In this document: one piece after another, positions 27,304 to 37,883 of the stretch
How positions within the stretch are numbered: the stretch's first letter is position 1
How the letters are laid out: each line of letters opens with the position of its first letter
From: Rodentibacter ratti
GTDB taxonomy: Bacteria > Pseudomonadota > Gammaproteobacteria > Enterobacterales > Pasteurellaceae
Assembly (NCBI RefSeq): GCF_002000485.1
Contig: NZ_MLAJ01000005.1
Span: forward strand, 199,806 to 263,805
DNA: 64,000 nt
Reading direction: 5' to 3'
Notes under the pieces: generated by a model
Told to the model about the DNA's origin: nothing
The model's input: only the letters and a program-made list of their open reading frames with translations
Database searches by the model: none
Made by a program: the position numbers and the translations under genes

Positions 27304-28677
27304 TTAGAATAAGTTGCTGATAAAAATCACAATAATAATCACTGGTACAACAAATTTGACATAGTTAAACCAAATTTTGGTGAAAGTCGAGTTCGGTGTA
27401 GGAGAAAGCTCTTTTTTCGCTTCATCTTCCAGCACAAAGCCCACGAAAATGGCACAACCTAACGCAGTGAGCATAAATAAAATATTGCCGCTCGCATAAT
27501 CATAGAAATCAAAAATACTTTTACCGAAAATGGTGACATTTTTCCAAATATTGTCGCCTAAAATAGCCGGAATATTCCCAAGTAGGAAAATTCCCCCTAA
27601 AACCAGTGCAATTGCTTTTCCACGACGCATACGAAGCTTTTCTTGTAAGGCGGTGATGAGCACTTCATAAATCGTAATGGAAGTAGTGAGGGCGGCGATT
27701 AATAATAAACTAAAGAAAATAATCGCAAAGAATTTACCTGCCCATAAATGGGAAAAGACGATGGGTAAACTTTGGAAAACTAAGGTTGGTCCCGCATTGG
27801 GTTCGATACCAAAAGTAAACAAAGAAGGAAAAATCATAAAGCCCGCAAGGACGGCAATGATGGTATTAGTAAAACCGGTAATTACTGCCGTTTGAATGAG
27901 ATTTTCTTCTTTATTAAGATAACTTGAAAGGGTGATTAACACACCAAAACCAAGACTTAATGCAAAGAACACTTGCCCTAATACAAAAATAAAAAGTTGA
28001 GGGGTGATTTTGCTGAAGTCCGGTTTTAAGTAGAAAGTAATCCCTTCCATTGCCCCCGGTAAGGTGATATTGCGGATCACCATACCGATTAGGAAAATAA
28101 AGAGCAATGGCATTAAATATTTCACCGAGCGCTCAATGCCGCCAATGATACCTTTTGTCAAAATAATATAATTCACCACTACAAAGAGGAAGGTGTAGAG
28201 CATAATTTCATAAGGACTATTGCCGATATGCAGATCATAGAAATTTTTTGCAACATCTTTTGTAATGGGGGTTGAAATATCAAGCGTACCGCTGATTAAA
28301 CTAACGATATAGGAAATCACCCAGCCGCCCAGCACCATGTAATAAGCCATAATGCCAAAAGCGCCTAGCAACCCCATATAACCGATGATTTTCCAATATT
28401 TAGAAATGTGCTTGCCCTTGTCTTGAAGCTTATCGCCGAAAGCATCAATGGAATTGACTCGTAAACGGCGGCCAATCACATTTTCCACTAAAATCATGGG
28501 AATGCCGATGACAATCATCGCAAGGCAAAAAAGCAGTACATAGGCACCGCCACCATTTTCACCCACAAGATAAGGGAATCGCCAAGTTGCACCAAAGCCT
28601 ACGGTTGCACCGGCAACGGTCATCACATAGGTTAATCGACTCGACCAAGTTTGACGTTGTTGTTTATTTGTTGTCAT
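27304..28677 (-). CDS. Sodium-dependent transporter, NSS (SLC6-like) family
   Basis: This 457-residue inner-membrane symporter has about eleven or twelve membrane spans. The NSS signature is clear in WSSRLTYVMTVAGATVGFGATWRFPYLVGENGGGAYVLLF, spread over the first two helices, where the sodium and substrate sites form. ATG 28677 is chosen because AGGA lies seven to eight bases upstream. Bacterial members carry amino acids such as tryptophan or branched-chain residues; the substrate here cannot be read from sequence. It follows nth on the same strand. Confidence 0.87.
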   Translation of the reverse strand: MTTNKQQRQTWSSRLTYVMTVAGATVGFGATWRFPYLVGENGGGAYVLLFCLAMIVIGIPMILVENVIGRRLRVNSIDAFGDKLQDKGKHISKYWKIIGYMGLLGAFGIMAYYMVLGGWVISYIVSLISGTLDISTPITKDVAKNFYDLHIGNSPYEIMLYTFLFVVVNYIILTKGIIGGIERSVKYLMPLLFIFLIGMVIRNITLPGAMEGITFYLKPDFSKITPQLFIFVLGQVFFALSLGFGVLITLSSYLNKEENLIQTAVITGFTNTIIAVLAGFMIFPSLFTFGIEPNAGPTLVFQSLPIVFSHLWAGKFFAIIFFSLLLIAALTTSITIYEVLITALQEKLRMRRGKAIALVLGGIFLLGNIPAILGDNIWKNVTIFGKSIFDFYDYASGNILFMLTALGCAIFVGFVLEDEAKKELSPTPNSTFTKIWFNYVKFVVPVIIIVIFISNLF

Positions 28678-28721
28678 TGTTTTTCCTATTAATAAAAGAG
28701 CGGTCAAAAAAGGAATAATTT

Positions 28722-29357
28722 TTAATAATCAGTTTTTTCTTTATATTCGCAGAGATCCTCAATAATACAGGAACCACAGCGGGGCTTTCTTGCCACACAG
28801 GTATAGCGTCCATGTAAAATGAGCCAATGATGCACATCCACTTTAAATTCATCAGGCACCACTTTTAACAGTTTTTCTTCCACTTTGACGACATCTTTAC
28901 CCGGGGCAAAATTGGTGCGATTGCACACCCGAAAAATGTGGGTATCGACGGCAATTGTGGGGTGTCCAAAGGCGGTATTTAGCACCACATTCGCTGTTTT
29001 TCGTCCAACACCGGCAAGGGCCTCTAAGGCTTCACGGTTTTCAGGCACTTCACCCTTGTGTTTTTCGACGAGATCTCGACAGGTTTTGATGATATTTTCT
29101 GCTTTACTATTATAAAGCCCGATGGTTTTAATGTAACTTTTTAAACCATCTAGACCTAAATCCAAAATGGCTTGTGGTGTGTTGGCAACAGGGAACAGTT
29201 TTTCTGTCGCTTTATTCACCCCTTTATCGGTGGTTTGTGCCGATAAAATCACCGCGATCAATAATTCGAAAGGGGAATTATACTGTAATTCGGTGGTAGG
29301 GTGAGGGTTTTGATCCCGTAAACGGGTGAGTATTTCGATTCTTTTCTTTTGGTTCAT
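28722..29357 (-). CDS. nth: Endonuclease III
   Basis: This DNA glycosylase/AP lyase for oxidised pyrimidines has 211 residues from ATG 29357, which has AAGGA upstream. The helix-hairpin-helix LAGVGRKTA carries the catalytic lysine K120, and D138 is in AVDTHIFRV. The four [4Fe-4S] ligands C187, C194, C197 and C203 have exactly the E. coli spacing. The longer open frame upstream lies in a repeat element and is not family sequence. It follows rsxE, as in many gammaproteobacteria where nth ends the rsx operon. Confidence 0.95.
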   Translation of the reverse strand: MNQKKRIEILTRLRDQNPHPTTELQYNSPFELLIAVILSAQTTDKGVNKATEKLFPVANTPQAILDLGLDGLKSYIKTIGLYNSKAENIIKTCRDLVEKHKGEVPENREALEALAGVGRKTANVVLNTAFGHPTIAVDTHIFRVCNRTNFAPGKDVVKVEEKLLKVVPDEFKVDVHHWLILHGRYTCVARKPRCGSCIIEDLCEYKEKTDY

Positions 29358-29371
29358 AATTTTATTTCCTT

Positions 29372-29546
29372 CTACTTTCTTGCTTGTGCAAGAAAGTAGC
29401 AAAGAACACACTCCAACTAATTTGCTTTTCTTCACTTGGTTAGGATTTTCTTAACGGAAAATTTTTAACTCGCTTCGTTCAGACAGGAAAAATTTTCCTA
29501 AAAATCCTAAGTCGTTCAGGCAAATTAGATGGAGCCTAAAGGGTTA
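29372..29546. repeat. Nested palindromic repeat element between rsxE and nth
   Basis: The 186-bp gap is almost wholly inverted-repeat structure. A perfect 12-bp hairpin CTACTTTCTTGC/GCAAGAAAGTAG sits at 29372-29399. A larger imperfect hairpin follows, with outer arms CTCCAACTAATTTGC (29411-29425) and GCAAATTAGATGGAG (29520-29534). Its inner arms are TTAGGATTTT (29440-29449)/AAAATCCTAA (29501-29510) and GGAAAATTTTT (29456-29466)/AAAAATTTTCC (29488-29498). The right edge runs into the last codons of rsxE. It resembles dispersed REP-like palindromes of Pasteurellaceae; no second copy is seen in this window. Confidence 0.6.
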
Positions 29547-30266
29547 CTTTTTCACTTTCTGATGGCTATCAATTCTGTTTTTTAGGGCAAGGAGGAGTCC
29601 TAATCCAATGAAAGCCCCTGGTGGCAGGATAAAGAGTAAAAAGCTGCTGTCCGTTTGGTAAATATGGACAGTGAGAAATTTTGCCTGCTCACCAAAAAGA
29701 TGTTCAATTCCTGTAAAAAGAGTGCCTTGTCCGAGAATTTCACGGATCGCACCTAGTACGGTAAGGCTTAATGCCATACCACATCCCATAGAAAAACCGT
29801 CCCATACAGAATGCAAAAGAGGATTTTTTGAGGCAAAGGCTTCCGCACGGCCAATCACAATACAATTTGTCACAATGAGCGGAATAAAAATGCCCAAGGA
29901 TTGATAGAGCGTATAGGTGTAAGCATTCATCAATAATTGCACCACGGTAACCGTAGTTGCAATAATCATCACATAAATAGGAATGCGAATTTCATGGGGG
30001 ATTCGTTTCCGAAATAAAGAAATGACCGTGTTGGTACAAGTTAAAACCAACATGGTTGCCAGCCCTAAACCGAGAGCATTGGTCGCTGTACTGGAAACCG
30101 CCAATAGAGGACAAAGTCCGAGTAGTTGAACAATAGCAGGGTTATTTTTCCAAATACCTTGAGTAAAAATGGCTTTCCATTCGGATGATTTTATTTGCGT
30201 TTCAACCGCCTGTTGAGAAGGCTCATCTTCCAAAAGTGCGGTCGTTTTTTCGGTTAAATTTGTCAT
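29544..30266 (-). CDS. rsxE: Electron transport complex subunit RsxE
   Basis: This 240-residue integral membrane subunit of the Rsx (Rnf-type) complex is homologous to RsxA. It has about six spans; family segments are [44 protein letters not shown] and [15 protein letters not shown]. The complex couples NADH/ferredoxin-type electron flow to ion movement in Rnf systems; in E. coli it keeps SoxR reduced. A 37-residue N-terminal tail includes a translated uptake signal. It is the last of six rsx genes, starting 10 bp after rsxG. Confidence 0.93.
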   Translation of the reverse strand: MTNLTEKTTALLEDEPSQQAVETQIKSSEWKAIFTQGIWKNNPAIVQLLGLCPLLAVSSTATNALGLGLATMLVLTCTNTVISLFRKRIPHEIRIPIYVMIIATTVTVVQLLMNAYTYTLYQSLGIFIPLIVTNCIVIGRAEAFASKNPLLHSVWDGFSMGCGMALSLTVLGAIREILGQGTLFTGIEHLFGEQAKFLTVHIYQTDSSFLLFILPPGAFIGLGLLLALKNRIDSHQKVKK

Positions 30267-30276
30267 ATCACAGTCC

Positions 30277-30894
30277 TTATTGGATAGCGAGTTGTTGTAG
30301 TGTTGCCTGATTATTAAGCATCACTAAAGCAGAGCGTTTTACTTGATTGACAATGGCGCGAGGCGTAATGGTTGCACCGGAAAATTGATCAAATTTCCCG
30401 CCGTCTTTTTTCACTGCCCAATCATTTAAATTGGTTTCATTAATCGGTTTATTGTTGAAACTTAAGATCCAATTAGAAATGCGTAATTCGATTTTATCGC
30501 CTAATCCCGGGGTTTCGTGATGTTCAATAACTCGCACACCGAGTATTTCTCCTTCGGGGGTTAACCCTACAAGTAAGCGGATATCACCGGAATAGCCATC
30601 CGGTGCGGTGGTTTCATAGGCGTAAGCAGAAATTTTTTGCCCCTGTTTAGCAAAATAAATTTTTTGAATGCCTTTTAAATTTTCATGTGTTGGAATGACC
30701 GCACTTTCCACTAAATTATTATCAAAATAATCATGGGGAACCACTTGTAATAGCTGTTCTCGTTGTTGTGCCGCCATGGTTTCATCAATTTTTTCTTTTG
30801 TGAGGAAAAAAATGCCCGAGGAAATGGCGGTGCAGATTAAGGCGACTAATCCTAAAATAATCCCATAGCGTGAGGTGATTTTAACAATGCCCAT
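30277..30894 (-). CDS. rsxG: Electron transport complex subunit RsxG
   Basis: This 205-residue subunit has one N-terminal membrane helix ([21 protein letters not shown]) and a periplasmic FMN-binding domain. The SGAT motif at 172-175 ([13 protein letters not shown]) carries the threonine to which FMN is covalently linked through phosphoester in RnfG/NqrC proteins. [26 protein letters not shown] is the conserved domain core. Its start codon overlaps the rsxD stop (TAATG), indicating coupled translation. Confidence 0.94.
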   Translation of the reverse strand: MGIVKITSRYGIILGLVALICTAISSGIFFLTKEKIDETMAAQQREQLLQVVPHDYFDNNLVESAVIPTHENLKGIQKIYFAKQGQKISAYAYETTAPDGYSGDIRLLVGLTPEGEILGVRVIEHHETPGLGDKIELRISNWILSFNNKPINETNLNDWAVKKDGGKFDQFSGATITPRAIVNQVKRSALVMLNNQATLQQLAIQ

Positions 30895-31970
30895 TATTTT
30901 CTTCCTTGTAAGTGATAACCGGTCACTCGAGGCCGAGTGTAATGATCAATAAGCGGCACACAAATGTTACTTAATAAAATGGCAAATGCCACCCCATCAG
31001 GGAAATTACCATGATAGCGAATGAGATAGACTAAAAGCCCAACCAATGCGCCAAAAACAATTTTGCCACGTGGTGTAATGGAAGCGGTGACAGGGTCGGT
31101 TGCAATGAAAAATGCACCAAACATCATCCCTCCACTCAGCATTTGACTGATGGCACTTAAATGTGTTCCACCGGCAAGGGCGGTGAGGGTGGCTAAGCAG
31201 AAAAACGTCACGAGCATTGCGACCGGAATTTGCCAATGAATTGTGCGTTTTAATATTAGGAATATACCGCCAAGTAAAAAGGCGAGATTGACTTGCCACC
31301 AACCCTGTGCGAAATCTGTACCGTTACCCATAAAAATTGGCATTTTGACGAGTTCATAGAAATCTGCGAATTCTTTGTGACTAGAATAAAAGATCTTTGC
31401 ACTGTCTAATGGTGTAGCCTGTGCTATACCATCAATACTATGCGTAAGTTGTGACAGGGTAAACCCATCAGTAGTTAATCCGGAAAAAATTAATGCGCTC
31501 GCGTCAGAGAATGTTGGAGGTTCTTGTAATAAATGAATGGGTGGTAGCCAAGTTGTCATTTGCAATGGGAAGGAAATCAATAATACGACATAGCCCACCA
31601 TTGCCGGATTAAATGGATTTTGCCCTAGACCGCCATAAACCTGTTTACCTAATAGTACCGCACAGAGTGTACCGATAATAATGATCCAGTAAGGCGCATA
31701 GGGGGGAATTGCCATAGCTAAAATCAATGCGGTTAATACCACACTAAAATCAGAAAGTGCGGATAATGGTTTTTTTCCACGTAATTTTATTGCTAAAAAT
31801 TCAGCAAGTAACGCAATGGTGATTGCTAATGCCGATTGAATAAGTACACCAAAACCAAAATAATAAATTTGTGTAAAGAAAGCCGGTATCATGGCTAAGA
31901 TAACCCAAAGCATAATACGTGCTGTTAATTTCCCCGAGTGAGTGTGAGGAGAACTGGCCATTTTAAACAT
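30894..31970 (-). CDS. rsxD: Electron transport complex subunit RsxD
   Basis: This 358-residue inner-membrane subunit is homologous to NqrB/RnfD. It has multiple membrane spans, the conserved [23 protein letters not shown] segment, and a loop [10 protein letters not shown] that includes the position where RnfD carries covalently bound [24 protein letters not shown] is strongly conserved. The protein starts 3 bp after rsxC and overlaps rsxG by one base. Confidence 0.93.
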   Translation of the reverse strand: MFKMASSPHTHSGKLTARIMLWVILAMIPAFFTQIYYFGFGVLIQSALAITIALLAEFLAIKLRGKKPLSALSDFSVVLTALILAMAIPPYAPYWIIIIGTLCAVLLGKQVYGGLGQNPFNPAMVGYVVLLISFPLQMTTWLPPIHLLQEPPTFSDASALIFSGLTTDGFTLSQLTHSIDGIAQATPLDSAKIFYSSHKEFADFYELVKMPIFMGNGTDFAQGWWQVNLAFLLGGIFLILKRTIHWQIPVAMLVTFFCLATLTALAGGTHLSAISQMLSGGMMFGAFFIATDPVTASITPRGKIVFGALVGLLVYLIRYHGNFPDGVAFAILLSNICVPLIDHYTRPRVTGYHLQGRK

Positions 31971-31973
31971 TAT

Positions 31974-34298
31974 TTATTCCTGAGATTTGCCTGATTGTTG
32001 TTTAGTTTGCGCTAATTTTTTTGCTTTTGCACGGGCGATAGCCGCAGCCACCGCCGCTTTTTTCGGATCAAGTGCGGTTGAATTTTCATCGGTTTTTTCT
32101 TCCACCTTTTCCGTTGCTATGTTGTTATCAGTGTTGGTTTGCGCTAATTTTTTTGCTTTTGCACGGGCGATAGCCGCAGCTACAGCCGCTTTTTTCGGAT
32201 CAAGTGCGGTTGAATTTTCATCGGTTTTTTCTTCCACCTTTTCCTTTGCTATGTTGTTATCAGCGTTGGCTTGCGCTAATTTTTTAGCTTTTGCACGGGC
32301 AATAGCAGCAGCCACAGCCGCTTTTTTCGGGTCAAGTGCGGTTGAATTTTCATCGGTTTTTTCTTCCACCTTTTCCGTTGCTATGTCGTTATCAGTATTA
32401 GCCTGCGCTAATTTTTTTGCTTTTGCACGGGCAATAGCGGCAGCCACAGCCGCTTTTTTCGGATCAAGTGCGGTCGAATTTTCATCGGTTTTTTCTTCCA
32501 CCTTTTCCGTTGCTATGTTGTTATCAGCGTTGGTTTGCGCTAATTTTTTTGCTTTTGCACGGGCAATAGCCGCAGCTACAGCTGCCTTTTTCGGATCTGT
32601 CGATGAGGTTTCTTCGAGATTATTTTCAAGCTCTTCTATTTTTACTTCCGCTTGTTGGCGGGCTAAACGGCGGGCTTTACGCAGTGCCATCATATCGCTA
32701 TTATCCGGTAAAACTTCACCTTTTTCTGTTGTTAATATTTTTTGTTGATTGGTTTCTTCTGCACCGACTTTTTTAGCTTTGAGGCGTGCTAATGCCGCTT
32801 TTACCGGATCCTCACCTTTTGTTTTAGCTAATTCTTCGCGGCGCGCTTCCGCAGCACGTTGAGAACGGGCTTTACGTTCCTGTTCTTCGCGTTCCATACG
32901 GGCTTGTTTTGCTTCAAAACGAATTTTTGCTTCTTCCGATTTTTTCTGTTTCTCTTTGATTTGCCAAATTTTCGCTTTTTCTTGGCGGAAATACTGAATA
33001 AGTGGGATGTGACTTGGACAGACGTAAGCACATACGCCACATTCAATACAATCTTTTAATGCGTATTCTTCCGATTTTTTGTGATCTTCACTGCGTGCGA
33101 ACCAATATAATTGCTGTGGCATTAAATTCACCGGGCAGGCATCCGAACAGTTTGAACAACGAATACAGGCTTGTTCTGGCTCAGGCTCGGTATATTCAAA
33201 ATGATCCGGTGCGAGTAAGCAGTTGACGATTTTAGTTACCGGTGCATTTAAATCCGGCAATTCTAATCCCATCATGGGGCCACCGACAAAGACCGGGAAA
33301 CGTTCATCAAACTGATAACCTGTGTGCGTTAAGACATAGTAAATTGGCGTACCGAGAGGTATCCGATAATTGCCTTTTTGTTGAATTTTATCGCCGGTTA
33401 GGGTGATTACACGTTCGATTAAAGGTTCGTCATTTATAACCGCTCTTTTGATCGCAAAAGCGGTTCCCACATTATGCATTAAAACGCCGATAGAGGAGGA
33501 ACGGGAGCCGCTTGGCACTTCCATACCGGTAAGTAAATAAATCAGCTGTTTTGCCGCGCCGGAAGGATATTTGGTTGGAATGACACGAACCTCAATATCA
33601 TTTGCACCATGTAATGCCGTATTGATCGCTTCAATGGCTTGAGGTTTGTTATCTTCAATGGCAATAACGACTTTTTCTGGGCGTAGGATATAGCGTAAAA
33701 TGCGGATGCCTTCAATAATTTCATCAGCACATTCACGCATTAGACGATCATCACAAGTGATGTAGGGTTCACATTCAGCCCCGTTGATAATCAATAATTT
33801 AACTTTTTTATCTGCCGATTGGATTTTCGCAGCAGTAGGGAAGATAGCGCCACCCAAGCCCGCAACACCGGCTAGATAAATTTTTTCGATAAGTTGTTCA
33901 GCTGTAAGACTAAGAAAATCGTCAATAGGGTGCGGCTCAATGCTTTGATCCAACCCATCTGCCTGTAAATGAATAGCCATTTCATCAAGCCCTGAGGGAT
34001 GGGCTGCGACATAAGGTGCAATATTTTTAATTGTACCGGAGGTCGGCGCATGAACAGGGAGTACGCGTAAACCATCTCCTTGTGTTAAAGGCTGCCCTTT
34101 TAAAACATAATCACCAACTTTTACTAAAATATGACCCGCCAGACCTGTATGCTGTTTGAGCGGAATATAAAAATCCTTGCTTAGCGGAAGTGTTTTGATC
34201 GGTTGATGGTTAGATTGATCTTTCATTTCGGGAGGATGAATGCCTCCTTTGAAATCCCATAATTTACCGGAATTAAAACGAGATAAAACGTCCACCAT
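31974..34298 (-). CDS. rsxC: Electron transport complex subunit RsxC with a repeat-built C-terminal tail
   Basis: This 774-residue peripheral subunit carries the NADH/FMN-binding and ferredoxin domains. The N-terminal [12 protein letters not shown] and [12 protein letters not shown] are biotinyl-like. The glycine-rich [16 protein letters not shown] is the nucleotide-binding region. Two [4Fe-4S] motifs start at C378 ([12 protein letters not shown]) and C417 ([12 protein letters not shown]). After residue about 450 it becomes a charged, alanine/lysine-rich coiled region. Residues about 567-770 are five repeats of a 44-residue unit built on [21 protein letters not shown]. The ATG follows the rsxB stop with no gap. 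H. influenzae RnfC has a comparable extended tail; the repeat number here is likely strain-variable. Confidence 0.93.
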   Translation of the reverse strand: MVDVLSRFNSGKLWDFKGGIHPPEMKDQSNHQPIKTLPLSKDFYIPLKQHTGLAGHILVKVGDYVLKGQPLTQGDGLRVLPVHAPTSGTIKNIAPYVAAHPSGLDEMAIHLQADGLDQSIEPHPIDDFLSLTAEQLIEKIYLAGVAGLGGAIFPTAAKIQSADKKVKLLIINGAECEPYITCDDRLMRECADEIIEGIRILRYILRPEKVVIAIEDNKPQAIEAINTALHGANDIEVRVIPTKYPSGAAKQLIYLLTGMEVPSGSRSSSIGVLMHNVGTAFAIKRAVINDEPLIERVITLTGDKIQQKGNYRIPLGTPIYYVLTHTGYQFDERFPVFVGGPMMGLELPDLNAPVTKIVNCLLAPDHFEYTEPEPEQACIRCSNCSDACPVNLMPQQLYWFARSEDHKKSEEYALKDCIECGVCAYVCPSHIPLIQYFRQEKAKIWQIKEKQKKSEEAKIRFEAKQARMEREEQERKARSQRAAEARREELAKTKGEDPVKAALARLKAKKVGAEETNQQKILTTEKGEVLPDNSDMMALRKARRLARQQAEVKIEELENNLEETSSTDPKKAAVAAAIARAKAKKLAQTNADNNIATEKVEEKTDENSTALDPKKAAVAAAIARAKAKKLAQANTDNDIATEKVEEKTDENSTALDPKKAAVAAAIARAKAKKLAQANADNNIAKEKVEEKTDENSTALDPKKAAVAAAIARAKAKKLAQTNTDNNIATEKVEEKTDENSTALDPKKAAVAAAIARAKAKKLAQTKQQSGKSQE
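32011..32602 (-). repeat. 132-bp tandem repeat inside rsxC (four full copies and a partial fifth)
   Basis: The same block begins at 32011, 32143, 32275, 32407 and 32539, an exact 132-bp (44-codon) period. Copies are nearly identical, with a few base changes (for example at the ATEK/AKEK and NTDN/NADN positions). Four copies each contain a full uptake signal (AAGTGCGGT) that encodes part of the STALDP peptide. The copy nearest the N-terminus diverges after the DPKKA core and lacks the signal. Confidence 0.92.
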
Positions 34299-34880
34299 TT
34301 ATTCCCCCACAACCAATTTTTTTTCGCTACCATTCACATTCACCACGGGAATAACTAATTTCGCGTCAAATTTCCAATTCCAATTATCAATATCTTTTTT
34401 TACCGGAATCATCGAAATACAGTCGGTCGGGCAAGGTGCAACGCAAAGTTCACAGCCGGTGCAAAGATCAGGGAGAATAGTGTGCATCATTTTATTTGTC
34501 CCGATGATGGCATCTACCGGGCAAGCTTGAATACATTTGGTGCAGCCGATACACATATTTTCATCAATAAACGCTACTATTTCAACAGGCTCTTCCATAC
34601 CATCAACTGTTGGTACATCAACCCCGAGAATTTCAGAAATTTTCACGACAGTTTCTCGCCCACCCGGTACGCATTTTGTGATCTCATCACCGTTGCAAAT
34701 TGCTTCCGCATAGGGTTTACAGCCGGGATAGCCACATTGACCACATTGGCTTTGTGGCAATATAGCATCAATTTTTTCAACAATGGGATCGGCTTCCACT
34801 TTGAGTTTTAAGGATGCTATTCCCAAAATTGCACCAAATATGAGCGCAAGCAGTGTGATAACAATGAGTAAAATAGTCAT
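34299..34880 (-). CDS. rsxB: Electron transport complex subunit RsxB
   Basis: This 193-residue ferredoxin-like subunit is anchored by an N-terminal helix ([17 protein letters not shown]). A four-iron domain uses C46, C49, C54 and C70 ([17 protein letters not shown]...KC). Two further [4Fe-4S] motifs lie at C110-C120 ([12 protein letters not shown]) and C140-C150 ([12 protein letters not shown]). It passes electrons between RsxC and the membrane subunits. Its ATG shares a base with the stop of a 27-codon micro-ORF upstream, and its stop abuts the rsxC start. Confidence 0.95.
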   Translation of the reverse strand: MTILLIVITLLALIFGAILGIASLKLKVEADPIVEKIDAILPQSQCGQCGYPGCKPYAEAICNGDEITKCVPGGRETVVKISEILGVDVPTVDGMEEPVEIVAFIDENMCIGCTKCIQACPVDAIIGTNKMMHTILPDLCTGCELCVAPCPTDCISMIPVKKDIDNWNWKFDAKLVIPVVNVNGSEKKLVVGE

Positions 34881-34963
34881 TATTTCTTGGTTTTTCCTGA
34901 AAATCTTTGATAGAACCCAATTAATAAAATTAACAGGGTAATTACCATTAAAAAGTAGATCAT
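34880..34963 (-). CDS. Micro-ORF of 27 codons, single-span hydrophobic peptide, between rsxA and rsxB
   Basis: ATG 34963 opens a 27-residue frame ([20 protein letters not shown] then FSGKTKK) that ends in TAATG, sharing one base with the rsxB start. The peptide has one uninterrupted hydrophobic stretch of about 16 residues followed by a positively charged tail, as expected of a small inner-membrane protein with the tail in the cytoplasm. It fills nearly all of the 96-bp rsxA-rsxB gap, where rsx genes usually abut. No good ribosome-binding site precedes the ATG; in-frame TTG codons lie 6 and 9 bases upstream. It is not a known rsx subunit to me. Translation could simply couple rsxB to rsxA. 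Confidence 0.5.
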   Translation of the reverse strand: MIYFLMVITLLILLIGFYQRFSGKTKK

Positions 34964-34976
34964 AGTCAACAATGAG

Positions 34977-35567
<591 letters not shown>

Positions 35568-35664
35568 TTATAAATAGGGCGTTATTATCCCCATTTATGG
35601 GCAGAAGAACAATAAGAAATTTAGGGTAGAAACCTACCCAAAAATAAGTGCGGTCAAAAAAATC

Positions 35665-37818
35665 CTATTTTTTCTCAATCAGCATATTTACATCATTATT
35701 GAGTGTTTTATGAAAATAATCATAAATTTGCGGTAAGAGTTGCGCAATTAAATTTAATTGCTGATAGGGGAGAATAAACGCCGTATTTTCAGAGACTTGA
35801 ATCTCTTTCAAACTGGATTCGATATTTTCAAATAATTTAGCAAAAACCTCTGGTGTGAGTTTTTCGATATTTTCAAGAGTATAGATAATTTTCTTGGCGG
35901 TTGGGTAGAAACCGGATAAGAATCCTGTGGTTTGTTGTAATTCGCGCATTTTATAGCGGTATGAGCCCAATGCGGAGATATAGCTTAGTAAAGAATAATT
36001 GATTTTGAGTAAATCAAAGCCTTCTTGTAAATGCGTTTGATATTTCATCGGCTCGCTATTCATATTTGAAATGGTCGTACTGAGTGCGGCGTTGTATTCG
36101 TGTGCATTACGGCGGGCAATACGATATTTGAGATCATCGCTTTTGCTAAATTGTAGCTGACTGGTGATATGTAACAAATACTGAGCATCACTTTTAATAG
36201 CCAATCGGCTGACTTTATCCAGTTGTAAGTATTTCCAATCCGGCCATAAATACGACACCGCAAACCAAGCGATGGCTGCACCAAGTAGGGTATCAAGTAA
36301 GCGGGGAAGTAGTGCTGCTTCTGTACTAAATCCCATCACATCAAAACTGAGTAAAACTTGTAGGGTAATAAAGAAAGTGGAAAAGCTGTAATTATTGCTG
36401 CGGAAAAAGAAAAAGAGTGTGCAGGTTAGCACGATTAAGCCAAGTTTGAGTTCAAGCGTTGGGTTTAAATAAGGCAGTAATGATCCCACAATTACCCCTA
36501 AAATTGTGCCGATAATACGTTGGCGTAGGCGGGCTTTTGTTGCGGAATAATTGGGTTGGCAAACAAAAATTGCTGTGAGTAAGATCCAATAACCCAAATT
36601 GAATTGAAAGAAATCCACAATAGTACAGCAAAGGAAAACCACGATAGATAGCCGTACAGCATGACGAAATAATTGTGATTCAAAAGTAAAATGTCCGGCA
36701 ATAGTGGAAAGGATATTTTTTAACCCTGTCACTTGCACGGTATGAATTTGGGCAAGTGGTTCATTGACGTTGGATTCTTGCTCTAACTGATTCATTTGCC
36801 AATTAATGTTTTGCAAATTATCCAATAAACCCTGAATATCGATAATCAAATCTTTGTTATCGGGGGATTTTTGACGGTATAACTCAAAAGATTGTAATGT
36901 GCCGAGAAGGGCTTTTTCTACTCGTTGATTATAATGGTAAGGGCGGTTATGGCGTAAACTTTCTTTAATCTCTTGACAGGCTTGGGCCTGTAATTCTAAC
37001 AATCGCTGAATACGAAAAATCAGATCCGTATTTTTGAGTTTTTCGGCAATTTGTTGATAGTCAAAATGGGTGGAATTGGCACGTTCGTGGATTTCTTGCG
37101 CAGCAAAATAATAGCGCACCATTTTTTGTGTGCGGATATGGCGATGTTGCCCTCTAATACGGTAGAACAGCGCTGTTCGGGCAAGATTAAAAGCATTAAT
37201 GACATTAGCATTTTTCAAGGCAAAATTGAGGTGCTTTTTCTCGATCTCATCAATTTCATCGGGATCAAAAAACATAGATTTGGCATCTAAATACTCCCCT
37301 AAAGCACAAAAGGCTTTAGCAACGCTTTCTTGCACGGGGCGGTTGGGGAAAAAAAGATGAACGATTAAAGTTACCACACTATACAAGAGCGTGCCGAGTA
37401 AAATCATAATGGGGTTGATAAACCAACTGTCCGAGGCATTAGGGGTATAAGTCAGCGTGGTGTAAAGGGCAATAACGAGTGTTCCAAAGGCGATAGTGCT
37501 GTAACGTTGTCCGACAGCCCCTATCATGGTAAAAATGAAGGTAAGCGAGGTCATTAACGCAATGTATTGAACCGGTTTGCCGATATTTAGTTGAACTACA
37601 AAAGAAGAAATGGCAAAAGCAATTAATGTGTAAAAAATATTTTTTAAACGACCGGTCAAACGATTATCCAAGTCCACTAATCCACCTGCAATAATCCCTA
37701 AAATTAATGGCATGGATTGACTGGAAATATCAAAGAACCAAACACCGAAAGCGGCGAGATTAACGCTGATAAATATTGGAATAGCAGCGATGACTTTTGC
37801 GTTTAACCAGTTATTCAT
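35665..37818 (-). CDS. YccS/YhfK-family FUSC membrane protein
   Basis: This 717-residue inner-membrane protein is of the YccS/YhfK (TIGR01666/1667) type. It has two membrane blocks: about five spans in residues 10-155 and again in 385-520 (LSIVVFLCCTIVDFFQFNLGYWILLTAIFVCQPNYSATKARLRQR). Between and after them are soluble alpha-helical domains. The motif QPNYSATKxRLxQRxxGTxxG is the FUSC signature shared with aromatic-acid efflux proteins such as AaeB. The transported compound, if any, is unknown. It precedes the rsx operon on the same strand and follows the UPF0319 gene. Confidence 0.85.
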   Translation of the reverse strand: MNNWLNAKVIAAIPIFISVNLAAFGVWFFDISSQSMPLILGIIAGGLVDLDNRLTGRLKNIFYTLIAFAISSFVVQLNIGKPVQYIALMTSLTFIFTMIGAVGQRYSTIAFGTLVIALYTTLTYTPNASDSWFINPIMILLGTLLYSVVTLIVHLFFPNRPVQESVAKAFCALGEYLDAKSMFFDPDEIDEIEKKHLNFALKNANVINAFNLARTALFYRIRGQHRHIRTQKMVRYYFAAQEIHERANSTHFDYQQIAEKLKNTDLIFRIQRLLELQAQACQEIKESLRHNRPYHYNQRVEKALLGTLQSFELYRQKSPDNKDLIIDIQGLLDNLQNINWQMNQLEQESNVNEPLAQIHTVQVTGLKNILSTIAGHFTFESQLFRHAVRLSIVVFLCCTIVDFFQFNLGYWILLTAIFVCQPNYSATKARLRQRIIGTILGVIVGSLLPYLNPTLELKLGLIVLTCTLFFFFRSNNYSFSTFFITLQVLLSFDVMGFSTEAALLPRLLDTLLGAAIAWFAVSYLWPDWKYLQLDKVSRLAIKSDAQYLLHITSQLQFSKSDDLKYRIARRNAHEYNAALSTTISNMNSEPMKYQTHLQEGFDLLKINYSLLSYISALGSYRYKMRELQQTTGFLSGFYPTAKKIIYTLENIEKLTPEVFAKLFENIESSLKEIQVSENTAFILPYQQLNLIAQLLPQIYDYFHKTLNNDVNMLIEKK

Positions 37819-37842
37819 TTTGAATCCTTATCAAAATAGAAA

Positions 37843-37862
37843 AGTGAGCTTGAAAGCTCACT
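37843..37862 (-). terminator. Hairpin after the UPF0319 gene
   Basis: AGTGAGCTT and AAGCTCACT pair around GA; in the minus-strand transcript the stem is followed by TTTTCT. It separates the UPF0319 gene from the yccS-type gene. Confidence 0.65.
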
Positions 37863-37883
37863 CTCCGTTATAAAGTGCGGTCA

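Noticed and set aside
31987-32748. Open frame of 253 codons on the plus strand opposite the rsxC repeats
   Set aside because: It is the antisense reading of the rsxC tandem repeats; its length comes from the repeated GC-rich alanine/lysine codons, and it has no binding site or family resemblance.
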